NCBI RefSeq assembly: GCF_003865135.1
Contig: NZ_BHZC01000001.1
Span: 3,472,001 to 3,536,000 of the forward strand
Reading direction: 5' to 3'
Origin: Streptomyces chrestomyceticus JCM 4735
GTDB taxonomy: Bacteria; Actinomycetota; Actinomycetes; Streptomycetales; Streptomycetaceae
Length of the DNA stretch: 64,000 nt
Below, in pieces: positions 1 to 9,227 of the stretch. Both the position numbers and the translations under genes were made by a program. Within the stretch, counting starts at the first letter, position 1. The number at the start of each line of letters is the position of its first letter. Below the pieces are notes generated by a model that saw nothing but the letters and a program-made list of their open reading frames with translations, searched no databases and was not told the origin of the DNA.

Positions 1-47
1 CCGGGACTGGGCCAGGGGCCGCACCGCCCCGGCCGCACACCCGGGCA

Positions 48-65
48 GCCCGCCGCTCAGCGGGC
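48..65 (-). terminator. Short hairpin after ppgK
   Basis: A six-base inverted repeat, GCCCGC and GCGGGC with a 6-nt loop, begins 9 nt past the ppgK stop codon on the minus strand. There is no T-run, as is usual for GC-rich actinobacterial terminators. It is a weak candidate. Confidence 0.4.
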
Positions 66-73
66 GGGGCAGG

Positions 74-940
74 TCAGGGATCGGCCGGCCAGCCGACCTG
101 CGACGTAGCGGAGGGGGAAGGAGAAGTGCTGGGGGAGAGTGGGCCTGCTGCGGCCCCTGGGCCGGCGGGGGCCGCCGTGCCCTCCTGGCTCGCGGCCCGC
201 GCGGCCATCGCCGCGCCCACGATGCCCGCGTTGTTCTGCAACTGGGCGGGCACGATCTCCGCCCGGATCCCCTCGATCAGCGGCAGGAACTTCGCCGCCT
301 TGCGGCTGACACCGCCGCCGATCACGAACAGCCGGGGCGAGAAGAGCATCTCCACGTGGGCGAGGTACTTCTGCACCCGGTGCGCCCAGTGCTGCCAGCT
401 CAGGTCCTCGTCCTCCTTGGCCTTGGTGGACGCGCGCTTCTCCGCGTCGTGGCCGTGCAGCTCCAGGTGCCCCAGCTCGGTGTTGGGCACGAGCTTGCCG
501 TCGGTGAAGACGGCACTGCCGATGCCGGTGCCGAAGGTGAGTACGACGACCGTGCCCTCGCGACCCTTGCCCGCGCCGAAGTGCATCTCGGCCAGGCCGG
601 CGGCGTCCGCGTCGTTGAGGACCGTGACCGGGCAGCCGCCGGTCCCGTCGCCGAGGCGGCCCGCCAGCAGCGCGGCCGCGTTCCGGTCGATCCATCCTTT
701 GTCGACATTGGCCGCCGTACGGGTGACCCCGTCGGTCACCACGCCGGGGAACGTCGCGCCGACCGGCCCCGACCAGCCGAAATGTTCCACGACCTGCTGC
801 ACGCAGTCCGCGACCGCGTCCGGGGTCGCCGGACGCGGGGTCAGGACCTTGTACCGCTCGTCCGCCAGGTCACCGCGCTCCAGGTCCACCGGAGCGCCCT
901 TGATGCCCGAGCCGCCGATGTCCACACCAAAGACCTTCAT
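74..940 (-). CDS. ppgK: Polyphosphate glucokinase
   Basis: Cytoplasmic ROK-family kinase that phosphorylates glucose to glucose-6-phosphate using polyphosphate (and, in the family, also ATP). The N-terminal phosphate-binding motif DIGGSGIKG (residues 6-14), a TFGTGIGSAVF motif near the middle, and the PpgK-type ELGHLELHGHDAE stretch support the call. At 288 residues it is longer than the usual 250 or so because of a Pro/Ser/Ala-rich tail of about 40 residues, which looks disordered. No ribosome binding site precedes the ATG. A -10-like TAGCCT lies 6 nt upstream, so the message may be leaderless. It runs in the same direction as ispH upstream of it. Confidence 0.93.
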   Translation of the reverse strand: MKVFGVDIGGSGIKGAPVDLERGDLADERYKVLTPRPATPDAVADCVQQVVEHFGWSGPVGATFPGVVTDGVTRTAANVDKGWIDRNAAALLAGRLGDGTGGCPVTVLNDADAAGLAEMHFGAGKGREGTVVVLTFGTGIGSAVFTDGKLVPNTELGHLELHGHDAEKRASTKAKEDEDLSWQHWAHRVQKYLAHVEMLFSPRLFVIGGGVSRKAAKFLPLIEGIRAEIVPAQLQNNAGIVGAAMAARAASQEGTAAPAGPGAAAGPLSPSTSPSPSATSQVGWPADP

Positions 941-1018
941 GCCTAGAGGCTAGGCGGGGTCGGGCCGGTTCACCCCTCGACTTCCGGGTCCGGCGCGTGG
1001 CCCGGCCGGACGGAGCGG

Positions 1019-1036
1019 CCCGGGGCGCCGCCCGGG
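1019..1036 (-). terminator. Hairpin after ispH
   Basis: CCCGGG arms around a 6-nt loop start 3 nt past the ispH stop codon, between ispH and ppgK. The structure is short and the arms are self-complementary, so it is only a possible terminator. Confidence 0.3.
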
Positions 1037-1039
1037 ACC

Positions 1040-2092
1040 TCAGCCCTCGGCGGCGGTCTTCGCCTCGGAGCGCAGGTCGCGGCGGAGCTCCTTGGGCAGG
1101 GAGAAGGTGATGGACTCCTCGGCGGCCTTGACCGTCTCCACGTCCTCGTAGCCGCGCTGGGCGAGCCAGTCCAGTACGCCGTGCACCAGGACCTCGGGGA
1201 CGGAGGCGCCGGAGGTCAGGCCGACGGTGGTCACGCCCTCCAGCCAGCTCTCGTCGATCTCCTCGGCGCCGTCGACCAGGTGGGCGGCGCGGGCGCCGGC
1301 GCCGAGGGCGACCTCGACCAGGCGGACGGAGTTCGAGGAGTTCTTGGAGCCGACGACGATGACCAGGTCGGCCTCGGCGCCCATCTGCTTGACGGCGGTC
1401 TGACGGTTCTGCGTGGCGTAGCAGATGTCGTCGCTGGGCGGGGAGAGGAGATTGGGGTAGCGGCCCTTGATGGCGTCGACCGTCTCCATGGTCTCGTCCA
1501 CCGAGAGGGTGGTCTGGGAGAGCCAGACGACCTTGTCCGGGTCGCGGACCTCGATGTTCTTCACGTCCTCGGGGCCGTCGACCAGGGTGATGTGGTCGGG
1601 GGCCTCGCCGCTGGTGCCAATGACCTCTTCGTGGCCCTCGTGGCCGATCAGGAGGATGTCGAAGTCCTCCTTGGCGTACCGGACTGCTTCCTTGTGGACC
1701 TTGGTGACCAGCGGGCAGGTGGCGTCGATGGTGGCCAGCTTGCCCTGCTTGGCCTCGTCGTGGACGACCGGGGCGACGCCGTGCGCGGAGAAGATGACGA
1801 TGTTGCCCTCGGGTACCTCCGCCGTCTCCTCGACGAAGATCGCGCCCTTCTTCTCCAGGGTCTTCACGACGTACTTGTTGTGCACGATCTCGTGGCGCAC
1901 GTAGACGGGCGCGCCGTACTGTTCCAGGGCTTTCTCGACGGCGATCACGGCACGGTCCACGCCCGCGCAATAACCACGCGGCGCGGCGAGCAGGACCCGG
2001 CGGCGGTCCTCGCGCGGTGCGGCGTCTCCGTCCGGAACGGTCTCGCCGTCCGGAACGGTGGCGGGCGACGGGCTGGGCGTAGCAGCAGTCAT
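1040..2092 (-). CDS. ispH: 4-hydroxy-3-methylbut-2-enyl diphosphate reductase (IspH/LytB)
   Basis: Last enzyme of the MEP isoprenoid pathway. It reduces HMBPP to IPP and DMAPP with a [4Fe-4S] cluster. The three cluster cysteines are visible in [19 protein letters not shown] and [10 protein letters not shown], and the catalytic TxxE-type region and the NSSNSVRL motif are present. Length (350 aa) is normal plus a short Pro/Ser-rich N-terminal lead. I chose the ATG at 2092 over one at 2101 because a -10 hexamer TACGAT sits exactly 7 nt upstream, which predicts a leaderless transcript starting there. The gene is divergent from the amino-acid permease. Confidence 0.95.
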   Translation of the reverse strand: MTAATPSPSPATVPDGETVPDGDAAPREDRRRVLLAAPRGYCAGVDRAVIAVEKALEQYGAPVYVRHEIVHNKYVVKTLEKKGAIFVEETAEVPEGNIVIFSAHGVAPVVHDEAKQGKLATIDATCPLVTKVHKEAVRYAKEDFDILLIGHEGHEEVIGTSGEAPDHITLVDGPEDVKNIEVRDPDKVVWLSQTTLSVDETMETVDAIKGRYPNLLSPPSDDICYATQNRQTAVKQMGAEADLVIVVGSKNSSNSVRLVEVALGAGARAAHLVDGAEEIDESWLEGVTTVGLTSGASVPEVLVHGVLDWLAQRGYEDVETVKAAEESITFSLPKELRRDLRSEAKTAAEG

Positions 2093-2381
2093 ACGATCCA
2101 TCGTACGGGGCCGACTTCGGGGTTCGTGCTGCCGCCGGGACGTGGCGAGGCGCGCGGCGTGCCCGGGGTGTGCCGGGGGCGTGCGGGTTCCGCTTCACGC
2201 GGGCGTGAGCGCCCCTCCGGCTCCCGCCGCGCCCCCGGTCCGGCCCCGTCCGCCTCCTCCTGACGCCTCCCCCGGCTGTCTCTCCGGGCGCGTCACCCCC
2301 GCCCGGGACGCGGCCTTGCCCGAAGCTGGGAGACAGCCGACGATCATCGTCGGCCGTACGTCCCCTGCTGGAGTGAACGCC

Positions 2382-3893
2382 ATGAGCGCACCGTCCGAGC
2401 CGAACCCGCCCGCCCGCCGTTCACCGCCGCCCTCCCCCGAGCGCGCCTCGCGCGACGCCGCCTCCGACGCCTCGTCCGGGGCATCCGCCGCGCCCGACGG
2501 CGGTGGGCTCCGGCGCACGCTGTCCTTCCGCGACCTGGTCGTCTACGGGCTGCTGTTCATCGCCCCGATGGCGCCCGTCGGGATCTTCGGCACGCTCCAG
2601 GCCAAGTCGCACGGCGCGATCGCCGCCGTCTACGTGGTGGCGACGGTCGCGATGGCCTTCACCGCGTACTCGTACGCGCAGATGGTGCGGGTCGCGCCGC
2701 AGGCCGGGTCGGTCTTCACCTACGCGCGGGCCGGGCTCGGCGACGGGGCGGGCTTCGTCGCGGGGTGGATGGCGATGCTCGACTACCTGCTGATCCCGGC
2801 GGTGGCGTACCTCTTCTCCGGCATCGCCATGCACGCGCTGGTGCCGTCCGTGCACCAGTGGGTGTGGACGGCGCTCGCGGTGGTCGTCACCACGTTGCTG
2901 AACCTCCTGGGGGTACGGACGGCGGCGGTGGCCGGCTTCGTGGTGCTGGCGATGGAGCTGGCGGTGCTGGTGGTGTTCGTGGTGACGGCGGTGTGGGTGC
3001 TGGTCACGGACGGGGCGCAGCGCGGCTGGTCGGTGCCGCTGACCGGCGAGGGGGCGTTCTCCCCGAGTGCGGTGCTGGCGGCGGTGTCGGTCGCGGTGCT
3101 GTCGTATCTGGGGTTCGATGCGATCGCTTCGTTCGCCGAGGAAGCGAAGGAAGCGCCGCGCGAAGCGCGTCCAGGGAAGGGTGGTGGGCGACGGGCGGGC
3201 GGGGTACGGGTGGCGCGGGCCGTGCTGACCTGCCTGGTCGTGGCGGGTGTGCTGTTCGCCGTACAGACGTATTTGGCGGCGCTGCTGGCCCCGATGTCGG
3301 CGGCGGAGCTGGCGGACAAGCCCGCCGGGCAGGGTGACGCCTTCTACACGACGGCGGACGCGGCCGCCGGCGAGTGGCTGCAGAAGCTGGTGGCGGCGAG
3401 CAAGGCCATCGGGGCGGCGTTCGCGGCGCTGGCGGGGCAGGCGGCGGCCGGGCGGCTGCTGTTCGCGATGGCGCGGGACCGGCGGCTGCCGGGCGCGATG
3501 TCGAAGGTGGACGCGGGCAGCGGGGTGCCGCGCCGGGCGCTGCTGGGCGCGGCGGTGGTGACGCTGGTCGCGGCGGTGTGGGCGGCCCGCCGCGACGACG
3601 GGCTGGACCATCTCTCCTCGATCGTGAACGTGGGCGCGCTGACCGCCTTCGGACTGCTGCACGCCTCGGTGATCGGCTGGTTCTGGGTACGCAAGCGGGC
3701 CGGGCGGCCGAACGTCCTCAAGCACGTGCTGGTGCCGGTGCTGGGACTGGGTGTGGTGGTCGCGGTCGTCGTGGAGGCGTCCCGGACCGCGCAGATCGTC
3801 GGCGCGGTCTGGCTGGTGGTGGGGCTGGTGGTGCTGGGGGTGCAGTACGGGCGTCGAAGGGGCCGGACGGTGGACGGCGCGGCGGGTGGCTGA
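2382..3893 (+). CDS. APC-family amino-acid permease
   Basis: Integral membrane transporter of the amino acid-polyamine-organocation superfamily, about 503 residues with roughly 12 hydrophobic segments after a polar, Pro/Ser-rich tail of 45 residues. The first membrane region (GLLFIAPMAPVGIFG) and the later SYLGFDAIASFAEEAKEAPR motif are typical of the family. Substrate cannot be told. The open frame extends further upstream, but GGAGTG lies 7 nt before the ATG at 2382 and the codon pattern becomes coding there. It is transcribed away from ispH; xseA follows 128 bp later. Confidence 0.88.
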   Translation: MSAPSEPNPPARRSPPPSPERASRDAASDASSGASAAPDGGGLRRTLSFRDLVVYGLLFIAPMAPVGIFGTLQAKSHGAIAAVYVVATVAMAFTAYSYAQMVRVAPQAGSVFTYARAGLGDGAGFVAGWMAMLDYLLIPAVAYLFSGIAMHALVPSVHQWVWTALAVVVTTLLNLLGVRTAAVAGFVVLAMELAVLVVFVVTAVWVLVTDGAQRGWSVPLTGEGAFSPSAVLAAVSVAVLSYLGFDAIASFAEEAKEAPREARPGKGGGRRAGGVRVARAVLTCLVVAGVLFAVQTYLAALLAPMSAAELADKPAGQGDAFYTTADAAAGEWLQKLVAASKAIGAAFAALAGQAAAGRLLFAMARDRRLPGAMSKVDAGSGVPRRALLGAAVVTLVAAVWAARRDDGLDHLSSIVNVGALTAFGLLHASVIGWFWVRKRAGRPNVLKHVLVPVLGLGVVVAVVVEASRTAQIVGAVWLVVGLVVLGVQYGRRRGRTVDGAAGG

Positions 3894-3978
3894 CGGCGCG
3901 GCGGTCCGTACGGGTCCGGAGCAGCGACGGGTGGCTGCGGGGTGGCTGACGCCGCGCCCGGCCGTACGGGCGCGGAGC
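3884..3978 (+). repeat. Imperfect direct repeat across the permease stop codon
   Basis: A 39-bp stretch at 3884-3922, which contains the permease stop codon, recurs 56 bp downstream at 3940-3978 with 33 of 39 matches. Both copies begin GGGTGGCTGACG, so the TGA and its context are duplicated in non-coding DNA. Confidence 0.8.
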
Positions 3979-4009
3979 CGCGCGCCCCGGCGCTGTCAGT
4001 GCCGGGCTA

Positions 4010-4015
4010 TACGCT
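4010..4015 (+). promoter_or_regulatory. Candidate -10 hexamer for leaderless xseA
   Basis: TACGCT ends 6 nt before the xseA ATG, and no Shine-Dalgarno sequence is present between them. This spacing predicts transcription starting at or next to the A of the start codon. No convincing -35 box was found. Confidence 0.4.
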
Positions 4016-4021
4016 CGTGGC

Positions 4022-5263
4022 ATGAGTGTGAGGACGTCTGCGGAGGCGCCGATCCCCGTCGGCGAGGTGTCGCGGCTCATCGGGGGGTGGATCGACCGGC
4101 TGGGGGCCGTCTGGGTCGAGGGGCAGATCACGCAGTTGTCCCGGCGGCCGGGCGCCGGTGTGGTCTTCCTGACGCTGCGCGATCCGTCGTACGACATCTC
4201 GGTGAGCGTGACGTGCTACCGCCAGGTCTTCGACAAGGTCGCGGACGTGGTCAGCGAGGGCGCGCGCGTCGTCGTGCACGCCAAGCCGGAGTGGTACGCC
4301 CCGCGCGGCCAGCTCTCGCTGCGGGCCGCCGAGATCAAGCCGGTGGGCGTCGGCGAGCTGCTGGCGCGCCTGGAGCAGCTCAAGAAGTCCCTGGCGGCGG
4401 AGGGTCTGTTCCGGTCGGAGCGCAAGCGGGGGCTGCCGTTCCTGCCGCAGCTCATCGGCCTGGTCTGCGGCCGGGCCAGCGCCGCCGAGCGGGACGTCCT
4501 GGAGAACGCCCGGCTGCGCTGGCCGGCGGTCCGCTTCGAGGTGCGCAACGTGCCGGTGCAGGGCGTGCACGCGGTGCCCCAGGTGATCGAGGCGGTCAAG
4601 GAGCTGGACGCGCTCCCCGAGGTCGACGTGATCATCGTGGCGCGCGGCGGCGGCAGCGTCGAGGACCTGCTGCCGTTCTCGGACGAGCAGCTCGTACGGG
4701 CCGTGGGCGCCGCCCGTACCCCCGTCGTCTCCGCGATCGGCCACGAGCCGGACTCGCCCCTGCTGGACCTGGTCGCCGACCTGCGCGCCTCGACCCCGAC
4801 GGACGCGGCCAAGAAGGTCGTACCGGACGTCGGCGAGGAGTTCGCCCGCATCCAGCAACTGCGCGAGCGGGCGCTGCGCGCGATCAGCGGCTGCCTGGAC
4901 CGCGAGGAGCGGGGCCTGGCCGCGGCCCTGAGCAGGCCCTCCATGCAGCGGCCCCACCGGATGGTCGAGGAGCGCGAGGACCAGGTCACGGCCCTCCTGG
5001 AGCGCGGCCGGCGCACTCTGGGGCACCTGCTGGACCGCGCCGACTCGGAGCTGTCGCACACACTGGCGCGGGTCGTCGCCCTCTCCCCCAAGGCCACCCT
5101 GGAGCGCGGCTACGCGGTGCTCCAGAAGCCGGACGGCTCGGCCGTACGGTCGCCGGGCGAGGTCGCGCCGGACGACGAACTGCGGGCCCGGGTCGCCGAG
5201 GGCGAGTTCCGGGTACAGGTGTCCGGGAACGGCTCGCGGTCCGATGTCACACCCCCGGAATAG
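4022..5263 (+). CDS. xseA: Exodeoxyribonuclease VII large subunit
   Basis: Large subunit of the single-strand-specific nuclease ExoVII, which works in DNA repair with several copies of XseB. It has an N-terminal OB-fold (about residues 20-110, with VWVEGQITQ), the catalytic core with [28 protein letters not shown] and [13 protein letters not shown], then a long helical segment and a short C-terminal basic part. Length, 413 aa, is normal for actinobacteria. It is followed after 10 bp by xseB, so the two are an operon. Confidence 0.95.
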   Translation: MSVRTSAEAPIPVGEVSRLIGGWIDRLGAVWVEGQITQLSRRPGAGVVFLTLRDPSYDISVSVTCYRQVFDKVADVVSEGARVVVHAKPEWYAPRGQLSLRAAEIKPVGVGELLARLEQLKKSLAAEGLFRSERKRGLPFLPQLIGLVCGRASAAERDVLENARLRWPAVRFEVRNVPVQGVHAVPQVIEAVKELDALPEVDVIIVARGGGSVEDLLPFSDEQLVRAVGAARTPVVSAIGHEPDSPLLDLVADLRASTPTDAAKKVVPDVGEEFARIQQLRERALRAISGCLDREERGLAAALSRPSMQRPHRMVEEREDQVTALLERGRRTLGHLLDRADSELSHTLARVVALSPKATLERGYAVLQKPDGSAVRSPGEVAPDDELRARVAEGEFRVQVSGNGSRSDVTPPE

Positions 5264-5273
5264 GGTGGGAACC

Positions 5274-5576
5274 ATGGCGAAGGCGAAGACGGACGACGAC
5301 ACGGTGGCGGACGGCACGGCGGACGCGGCGCAGTCGGACGGGTCCACGCTCGGGTACGAACAGGCCCGGGACGAGCTGATCGAGGTCGTCCGCAGCCTGG
5401 AGGCCGGCGGGACCACGCTGGAAGAGTCCCTCGCGCTCTGGGAGCGCGGCGAGGCGCTGGCCAAGGTCTGCCGCCGCTGGCTGGACGGGGCACGGGCGCG
5501 CCTGGACGCGGCGCTGGCGGAGGAAGCGGAAGAGGACGAGGGAGAGGGCGGGACGGGGGAGGGCGCGGCCGGGTAG
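5274..5576 (+). CDS. xseB: Exodeoxyribonuclease VII small subunit
   Basis: Small helical subunit of ExoVII, 100 aa. The core YEQARDELIEVVRSLEAGGTTLEESLALWERGEAL is diagnostic of XseB and is preceded by a charged lead and followed by an acidic Glu/Gly tail. The ATG at 5274 lies 10 bp after the xseA stop with GGTGGGA before it. An in-frame ATG further upstream would overlap xseA and is less likely. Confidence 0.94.
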   Translation: MAKAKTDDDTVADGTADAAQSDGSTLGYEQARDELIEVVRSLEAGGTTLEESLALWERGEALAKVCRRWLDGARARLDAALAEEAEEDEGEGGTGEGAAG

Positions 5577-5852
5577 CGGCCGGGGAGCCAGGGGCCCGGG
5601 GGCCCGGGGGCCTGTCAGCTTCGCCGGCGCCCTGCGATGGGCTCTGGCACCCCCGCGCGCCCGGCGGCCGGCGGCCGGGCACTCAGGCGTTCGGATGCCC
5701 GGGCACCGAGCACCCGTAGCACCCGAGCACCCCTCAAGGCTCCCCCGGCACCCGCCCCCGCGCCGCCCTCAACCCTCCCCACCCCAAAGCACCGAAGCCC
5801 CCCCCGCAGCCCCCACCCCCTTGTGAATCGGGTCACGATTCCACCGCATTAG
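5577..5852. other. Gene-free C-rich intergenic region
   Basis: No gene is visible between xseB and the nitroreductase-family gene. The region holds runs of GGGGCCC near 5590-5610, a hairpin-forming stretch with CCCGGC/GCCGGG arms near 5660-5681, a series of GAGCACCC-like microrepeats near 5707-5732, and long C-tracts on the plus strand at 5750-5820. One or more hairpins here may end the xse transcript. Confidence 0.6.
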
Positions 5853-5880
5853 TTGAAACTTAATCTATCTTGGTTACAGT
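5853..5880 (+). promoter_or_regulatory. Promoter of the nitroreductase-family gene
   Basis: TTGAAA (5853-5858) and TACAGT (5875-5880) are separated by 16 bp, in an AT-rich island that stands out from its surroundings. This fits a housekeeping sigma promoter with a leader of about 35 nt. Confidence 0.6.
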
Positions 5881-5920
5881 TGATGACGAACACGGAAATC
5901 CCGACTTACGAGGTGCCTTC

Positions 5921-6514
5921 ATGTCTCTCGCGCTCGACGCCGCCGCCCAGGACCTCCTCTTCCGCGAGGCCCAGACCGCCAACTCCTTCACGGACGAGCC
6001 GGTGACGGACGAGCAGGTGCAGGCCATCTACGACCTGGTGAAGTTCGCCCCCACCGCCTTCAACCAGTCGCCGCTGCGCATCACGATGGTCCGTTCCGAG
6101 GACGCCCGTGAGCGCCTGGTGCAGCACGCGATGGGTGCCAACGGCCCGAAGACGCTGAGCGCGCCGCTGACCGTGATCCTCTCCACGGACCTGGACTTCC
6201 ACGAGAAGCTGCCGACACTGTTCCCGCACGCCCCGGGCATCAAGGACACGTTCTTCTCCGAGGCCGCCGCCCGTGAGGTCGCCGGTGTCCAGAACGCCAC
6301 GCTGCAGGCCGGTTACTTCATCGTCGGCGTCCGCGCGGCGGGTCTGGCCGCGGGCCCGATGACCGGCTTCGACTTCGCCGGCATCGACAAGGAGTTCTTC
6401 GGCGACGGCAAGCAGAAGTCCTTCATGGTCATCAACATCGGCAAGCCGGGCGCCGACGCGTTCTTCCCGCGCTCGCCGCGCCTGAGCTTCGATGAGGCCG
6501 TCACCACCGTCTGA
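5921..6514 (+). CDS. Nitroreductase-family protein, malonic semialdehyde reductase (RutE/HadB) type
   Basis: FMN-dependent oxidoreductase of 197 aa in the RutE/HadB/YdfG group of nitroreductases. The conserved YDLVKFAPTAFNQSPLRI and LTVILSTDLDFH segments and the glycine-rich GLAAGPMTGFD motif match the family. The physiological substrate is not certain; malonic semialdehyde or a quinone are the usual guesses. The ATG at 5921 is chosen because GAGGTG lies 6 nt upstream; an upstream GTG at 5870 would start inside the promoter. The 3' end of the gene, including its stop codon, is repeated downstream. Confidence 0.85.
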   Translation: MSLALDAAAQDLLFREAQTANSFTDEPVTDEQVQAIYDLVKFAPTAFNQSPLRITMVRSEDARERLVQHAMGANGPKTLSAPLTVILSTDLDFHEKLPTLFPHAPGIKDTFFSEAAAREVAGVQNATLQAGYFIVGVRAAGLAAGPMTGFDFAGIDKEFFGDGKQKSFMVINIGKPGADAFFPRSPRLSFDEAVTTV

Positions 6515-6691
6515 TCCGGCTGGGGGTCCGGGGGTCGCCCCCCGGATGACACAGCCCGCGCTCGCCGCGCCTTAGCTTCGATGAGGCCGTCACCACCGTC
6601 TGATCCGGCTGGGGGTCCGGGGGTCGCCCCCGGATGGACACAGCCCGCGCTCGCCGCGCCTGAGCTTCGACGAGGCCGTCACCACCGTCTG
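6467..6691 (+). repeat. 89-bp tandem duplication of a gene 3' end, 2.5 copies
   Basis: The last 40 or so bases of the nitroreductase-family gene and about 45 bp after it form a unit of exactly 89 bp. Units begin at about 6470, 6559 and 6648, and the third is cut off near 6691. Copies differ at only a few positions (for example CTGAGC becomes CTTAGC in copy 2, GATGAG becomes GACGAG in copy 3). The stop codon TGA occurs in each copy. The first copy is the coding one. Confidence 0.95.
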
Positions 6692-6713
6692 AGCCTGCGC
6701 GACCGCAGACACC

Positions 6714-6752
6714 ACGAGGCCGCCGCCCCCATCCCGGGAGCGGCGGCCTCGT
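6714..6752. terminator. Bidirectional terminator
   Basis: A perfect 13-bp stem (ACGAGGCCGCCGC and its complement) with a 13-nt loop lies between two converging genes, right after the 89-bp repeats. Confidence 0.75.
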
Positions 6753-6788
6753 CGTACGTCCGGAAAGGCCGGCACATCGGCCCGCCGG

Positions 6789-7325
6789 TCACTCCTTCTT
6801 CGCCTCCAGCGAAGCCGCCAGCTCCGCCAGCCGCCCGTACGGCGCGGTGCCCGTGAGGACGGTCGTGACGCCCTCCTGCTCGCGCACCAGCGCGCGGTAC
6901 TTCTCGCCCTTGTAGCGGTCCCACTTCGTGCCGCCGACGACCTGCTTGCCCGCGGCCTTCTCCGCGCCCAGCGTGACGTCCTGGATGAACTTCTTCGCGG
7001 GCGCGTCGCTCTGCTCCAGCGCCGCGTACTCCTGCTCCGGGTCGAGGAGACCCAGGTGCCAGGCGCCGCCCTTGCCGTCCTTGGTGGCCTTGTACGAGAC
7101 GGAGGTGGCGCGCCAGCCCTCGGGCAGGCCCTTGGGCGCGGCGACCGGGTACGGCGCGGCGCGCCGGGCGGTCGCGAGCTCGACGCGGTAGTCGACCGTC
7201 TTGACCGCGTTCACCTCGGCGGTCCTGCTGTCGTTGTGCGGGATGAAGACATAGATGCCCGCGACGAGGGCGCCGATCACCGCCATCGACAGGATCATGT
7301 CCCGAACCGTCTGCTTGCCTCGCAT
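6789..7325 (-). CDS. DUF4245 membrane-anchored protein
   Basis: Protein of 178 aa with one N-terminal membrane segment (about residues 10-29, MILSMAVIGALVAGIYVFI) and an extracytoplasmic domain that matches DUF4245 in its WRATSVSYK and AWHLGLLDPEQEYAALEQS motifs. The function of the family is unknown. It is divergent from glpX, an arrangement I recall as conserved in Streptomyces. I chose the ATG at 7325 (MRGKQTVRDM); an upstream ATG at 7352 would add nine residues. Confidence 0.8.
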   Translation of the reverse strand: MRGKQTVRDMILSMAVIGALVAGIYVFIPHNDSRTAEVNAVKTVDYRVELATARRAAPYPVAAPKGLPEGWRATSVSYKATKDGKGGAWHLGLLDPEQEYAALEQSDAPAKKFIQDVTLGAEKAAGKQVVGGTKWDRYKGEKYRALVREQEGVTTVLTGTAPYGRLAELAASLEAKKE

Positions 7326-7536
7326 ACCTGCCACGCCTCTATGGTCCCCCATCGCCGGCTCCGCGAAGACACGCCCCCTGCCCTACGGGGGTCCGGCCCC
7401 GGCCACGCGGGAACTCGCCCGCATGGCTCCTTGTCGCCGCTCATGCGTAGGGCCCGCTGCTCATTTTGGCGACGTACCGATAAAGTCATAGCCACCCTCA
7501 CCATTCCGGCCGTCGCCGTACAGAAAGGTGCGCTCG

Positions 7537-8568
7537 ATGACCGAGCATCATCTGCCGTCCCAACTAGAGGTCAGCCCCGAGGCTCCCGACCGCAACCTCG
7601 CGCTGGAGCTCGTCCGGGTGACCGAGGCCGGAGCCATGGCCTCGGGCCGCTGGGTCGGGCGCGGCGACAAGAACGGCGCCGACGGCGCTGCCGTCAAGGC
7701 CATGCGCGCCTTGATCCACACCGTCTCCATGAACGGTGTCGTGGTCATCGGGGAGGGCGAGAAGGACAACGCCCCGATGCTCTACAACGGCGAGCGGGTC
7801 GGTGACGGCACCGGTGCCGAGTGCGACGTGGCCGTGGACCCGGTCGACGGTACGACACTGACGGCCAAGGGCATGGCCAACGCCGTCTCCGTGATGGCCG
7901 TGGCCGAGCGCGGTGCGATGTTCGACCCGTCCGCGGTCTTCTACATGGACAAGCTGGCCACCGGCCCGGAGGCCGCCGACTTCGTCGACATCACGGCGCC
8001 GGTCGGCGTGAACATCCGCCGGATCGCCAAGGCGAAGAAGTCCGCCGTCGAGGACGTCACCGTCGTCATCCTGGACCGGCCGCGCCACGAGGGCCTGGTC
8101 AAGGAGGTACGGGAGGCGGGCGCCCGGATCAAGTTCATCTCCGACGGCGACGTGGCCGGCGCGATCATGGCGGCCCGCGAGGGCACCGGCGTCGACCTGC
8201 TGCTGGGCATCGGCGGTACGCCGGAGGGCATCATCGCCGCGTGCGCGCTGAAGTGCCTGGGCGGCACCCTTCAGGCCAAGCTGTGGCCGAAGGACGACGA
8301 GGAGCGGCAGCGCGCGATCGACGCCGGGCACGACCTGGACAAGGTGCTGCAGACCGACGACCTGGTCCGCGGCGACAATGTCTTCTTCGTCGCCACCGGC
8401 ATCACCGACGGCGACCTGCTGCGCGGGGTGCGCTACCGCGCCGAGACCGCGACCACCTCGTCGCTGGTGATGCGCTCCAAGTCCGGCACGATCCGCCGGG
8501 TCGACTCCGAGCACCGGCTCTCCAAGCTGCGCGCGTACAGCTCGGTCGACTTCGAGCGCCCCAACTAG
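7537..8568 (+). CDS. glpX: Class II fructose-1,6-bisphosphatase
   Basis: Gluconeogenic enzyme that hydrolyses fructose-1,6-bisphosphate to fructose-6-phosphate; metal dependent, cytoplasmic. Class II hallmarks are [20 protein letters not shown] and [12 protein letters not shown], which supply metal ligands, and the later [28 protein letters not shown]. The 343-residue length is normal. The start at 7537 has GAAAGGTG 6 nt upstream. The gene faces wblI across a strong terminator. Confidence 0.95.
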   Translation: MTEHHLPSQLEVSPEAPDRNLALELVRVTEAGAMASGRWVGRGDKNGADGAAVKAMRALIHTVSMNGVVVIGEGEKDNAPMLYNGERVGDGTGAECDVAVDPVDGTTLTAKGMANAVSVMAVAERGAMFDPSAVFYMDKLATGPEAADFVDITAPVGVNIRRIAKAKKSAVEDVTVVILDRPRHEGLVKEVREAGARIKFISDGDVAGAIMAAREGTGVDLLLGIGGTPEGIIAACALKCLGGTLQAKLWPKDDEERQRAIDAGHDLDKVLQTDDLVRGDNVFFVATGITDGDLLRGVRYRAETATTSSLVMRSKSGTIRRVDSEHRLSKLRAYSSVDFERPN

Positions 8569-8589
8569 GCTCCGTCGCCCGCAAACACT

Positions 8590-8631
8590 CGGGCCGGGAC
8601 TCCGCCGTCTTCCCGGCGGGGTCCCGGCCCG
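8590..8631. terminator. Bidirectional terminator between glpX and wblI
   Basis: Eighteen-base arms (8590-8607 and 8614-8631) pair with one G-U wobble around a 6-nt loop, between convergent genes. Confidence 0.75.
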
Positions 8632-8657
8632 TCACGCGTGCCGGTCGCACGGGCCGC

Positions 8658-9017
8658 TCAACCGGCGGCCTGCATACGGGCCGAGCGCTGCAGCTCGGTC
8701 TCCCGGCGCCGGCGGCGGGCCAGTACGACCCGGCGTTCGGCGGCGGTCAGGCCGCCCCACACCCCGTAGGGCTCGGGCTGCACGAGGGCGTGCTCCCGGC
8801 ATTCGATCATCACCGGGCAGCGGGCACAGACCCGCTTTGCGGCTTCCTCCCTCGCCAGGCGCGCGGCGGTCGGTTCCTTGGACGGTGCGAAGAACAGGCC
8901 CGCCTCGTCACGGCGGCACACCGCCTCCGCGTGCCAGGGACCGGCCTCTTCGCGAGAGGGAACCCGCTGGGACGGAACAACTGCGGTGTCCTGCAGAGGC
9001 TGATGCGGTAGCAGCAC
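8658..9017 (-). CDS. wblI: WhiB-family iron-sulfur transcriptional regulator
   Basis: Small [4Fe-4S] regulator of 119 aa of the actinobacterial Wbl family, which binds the primary sigma factor. Cluster ligands are Cys34, Cys64, Cys67 and Cys73 (C-x29-C-x2-C-x5-C). The G(V/I)WGG turn is at residues 85-89 and a basic C-terminal stretch RRRRR follows, as expected for DNA contact. The start is GTG with AGGAG upstream. The symbol is assigned from the neighbourhood (next to glpX and the fumarases, as for wblI in S. coelicolor), not from a sequence comparison. Confidence 0.88.
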   Translation of the reverse strand: MLLPHQPLQDTAVVPSQRVPSREEAGPWHAEAVCRRDEAGLFFAPSKEPTAARLAREEAAKRVCARCPVMIECREHALVQPEPYGVWGGLTAAERRVVLARRRRRETELQRSARMQAAG

Positions 9018-9227
9018 GGTCTACTCCTGACGACGGCTTCGGCGAAGAGTCACCCTTGCCCGTCTCGCTGCGCACGACTTTTCGCACCCCGCAGCCGTAC
9101 GAGAGACGATGCACCAGCCCTACCCGCTGTACGCGTGCTTATGCACACGGTTGCGATCGGCCGCCGAGCAGTGCGGACGCGCCGCGGAAACACCGGCTCC
9201 GGGGGCCGGGTGCCGCCGCCGTCCCCG

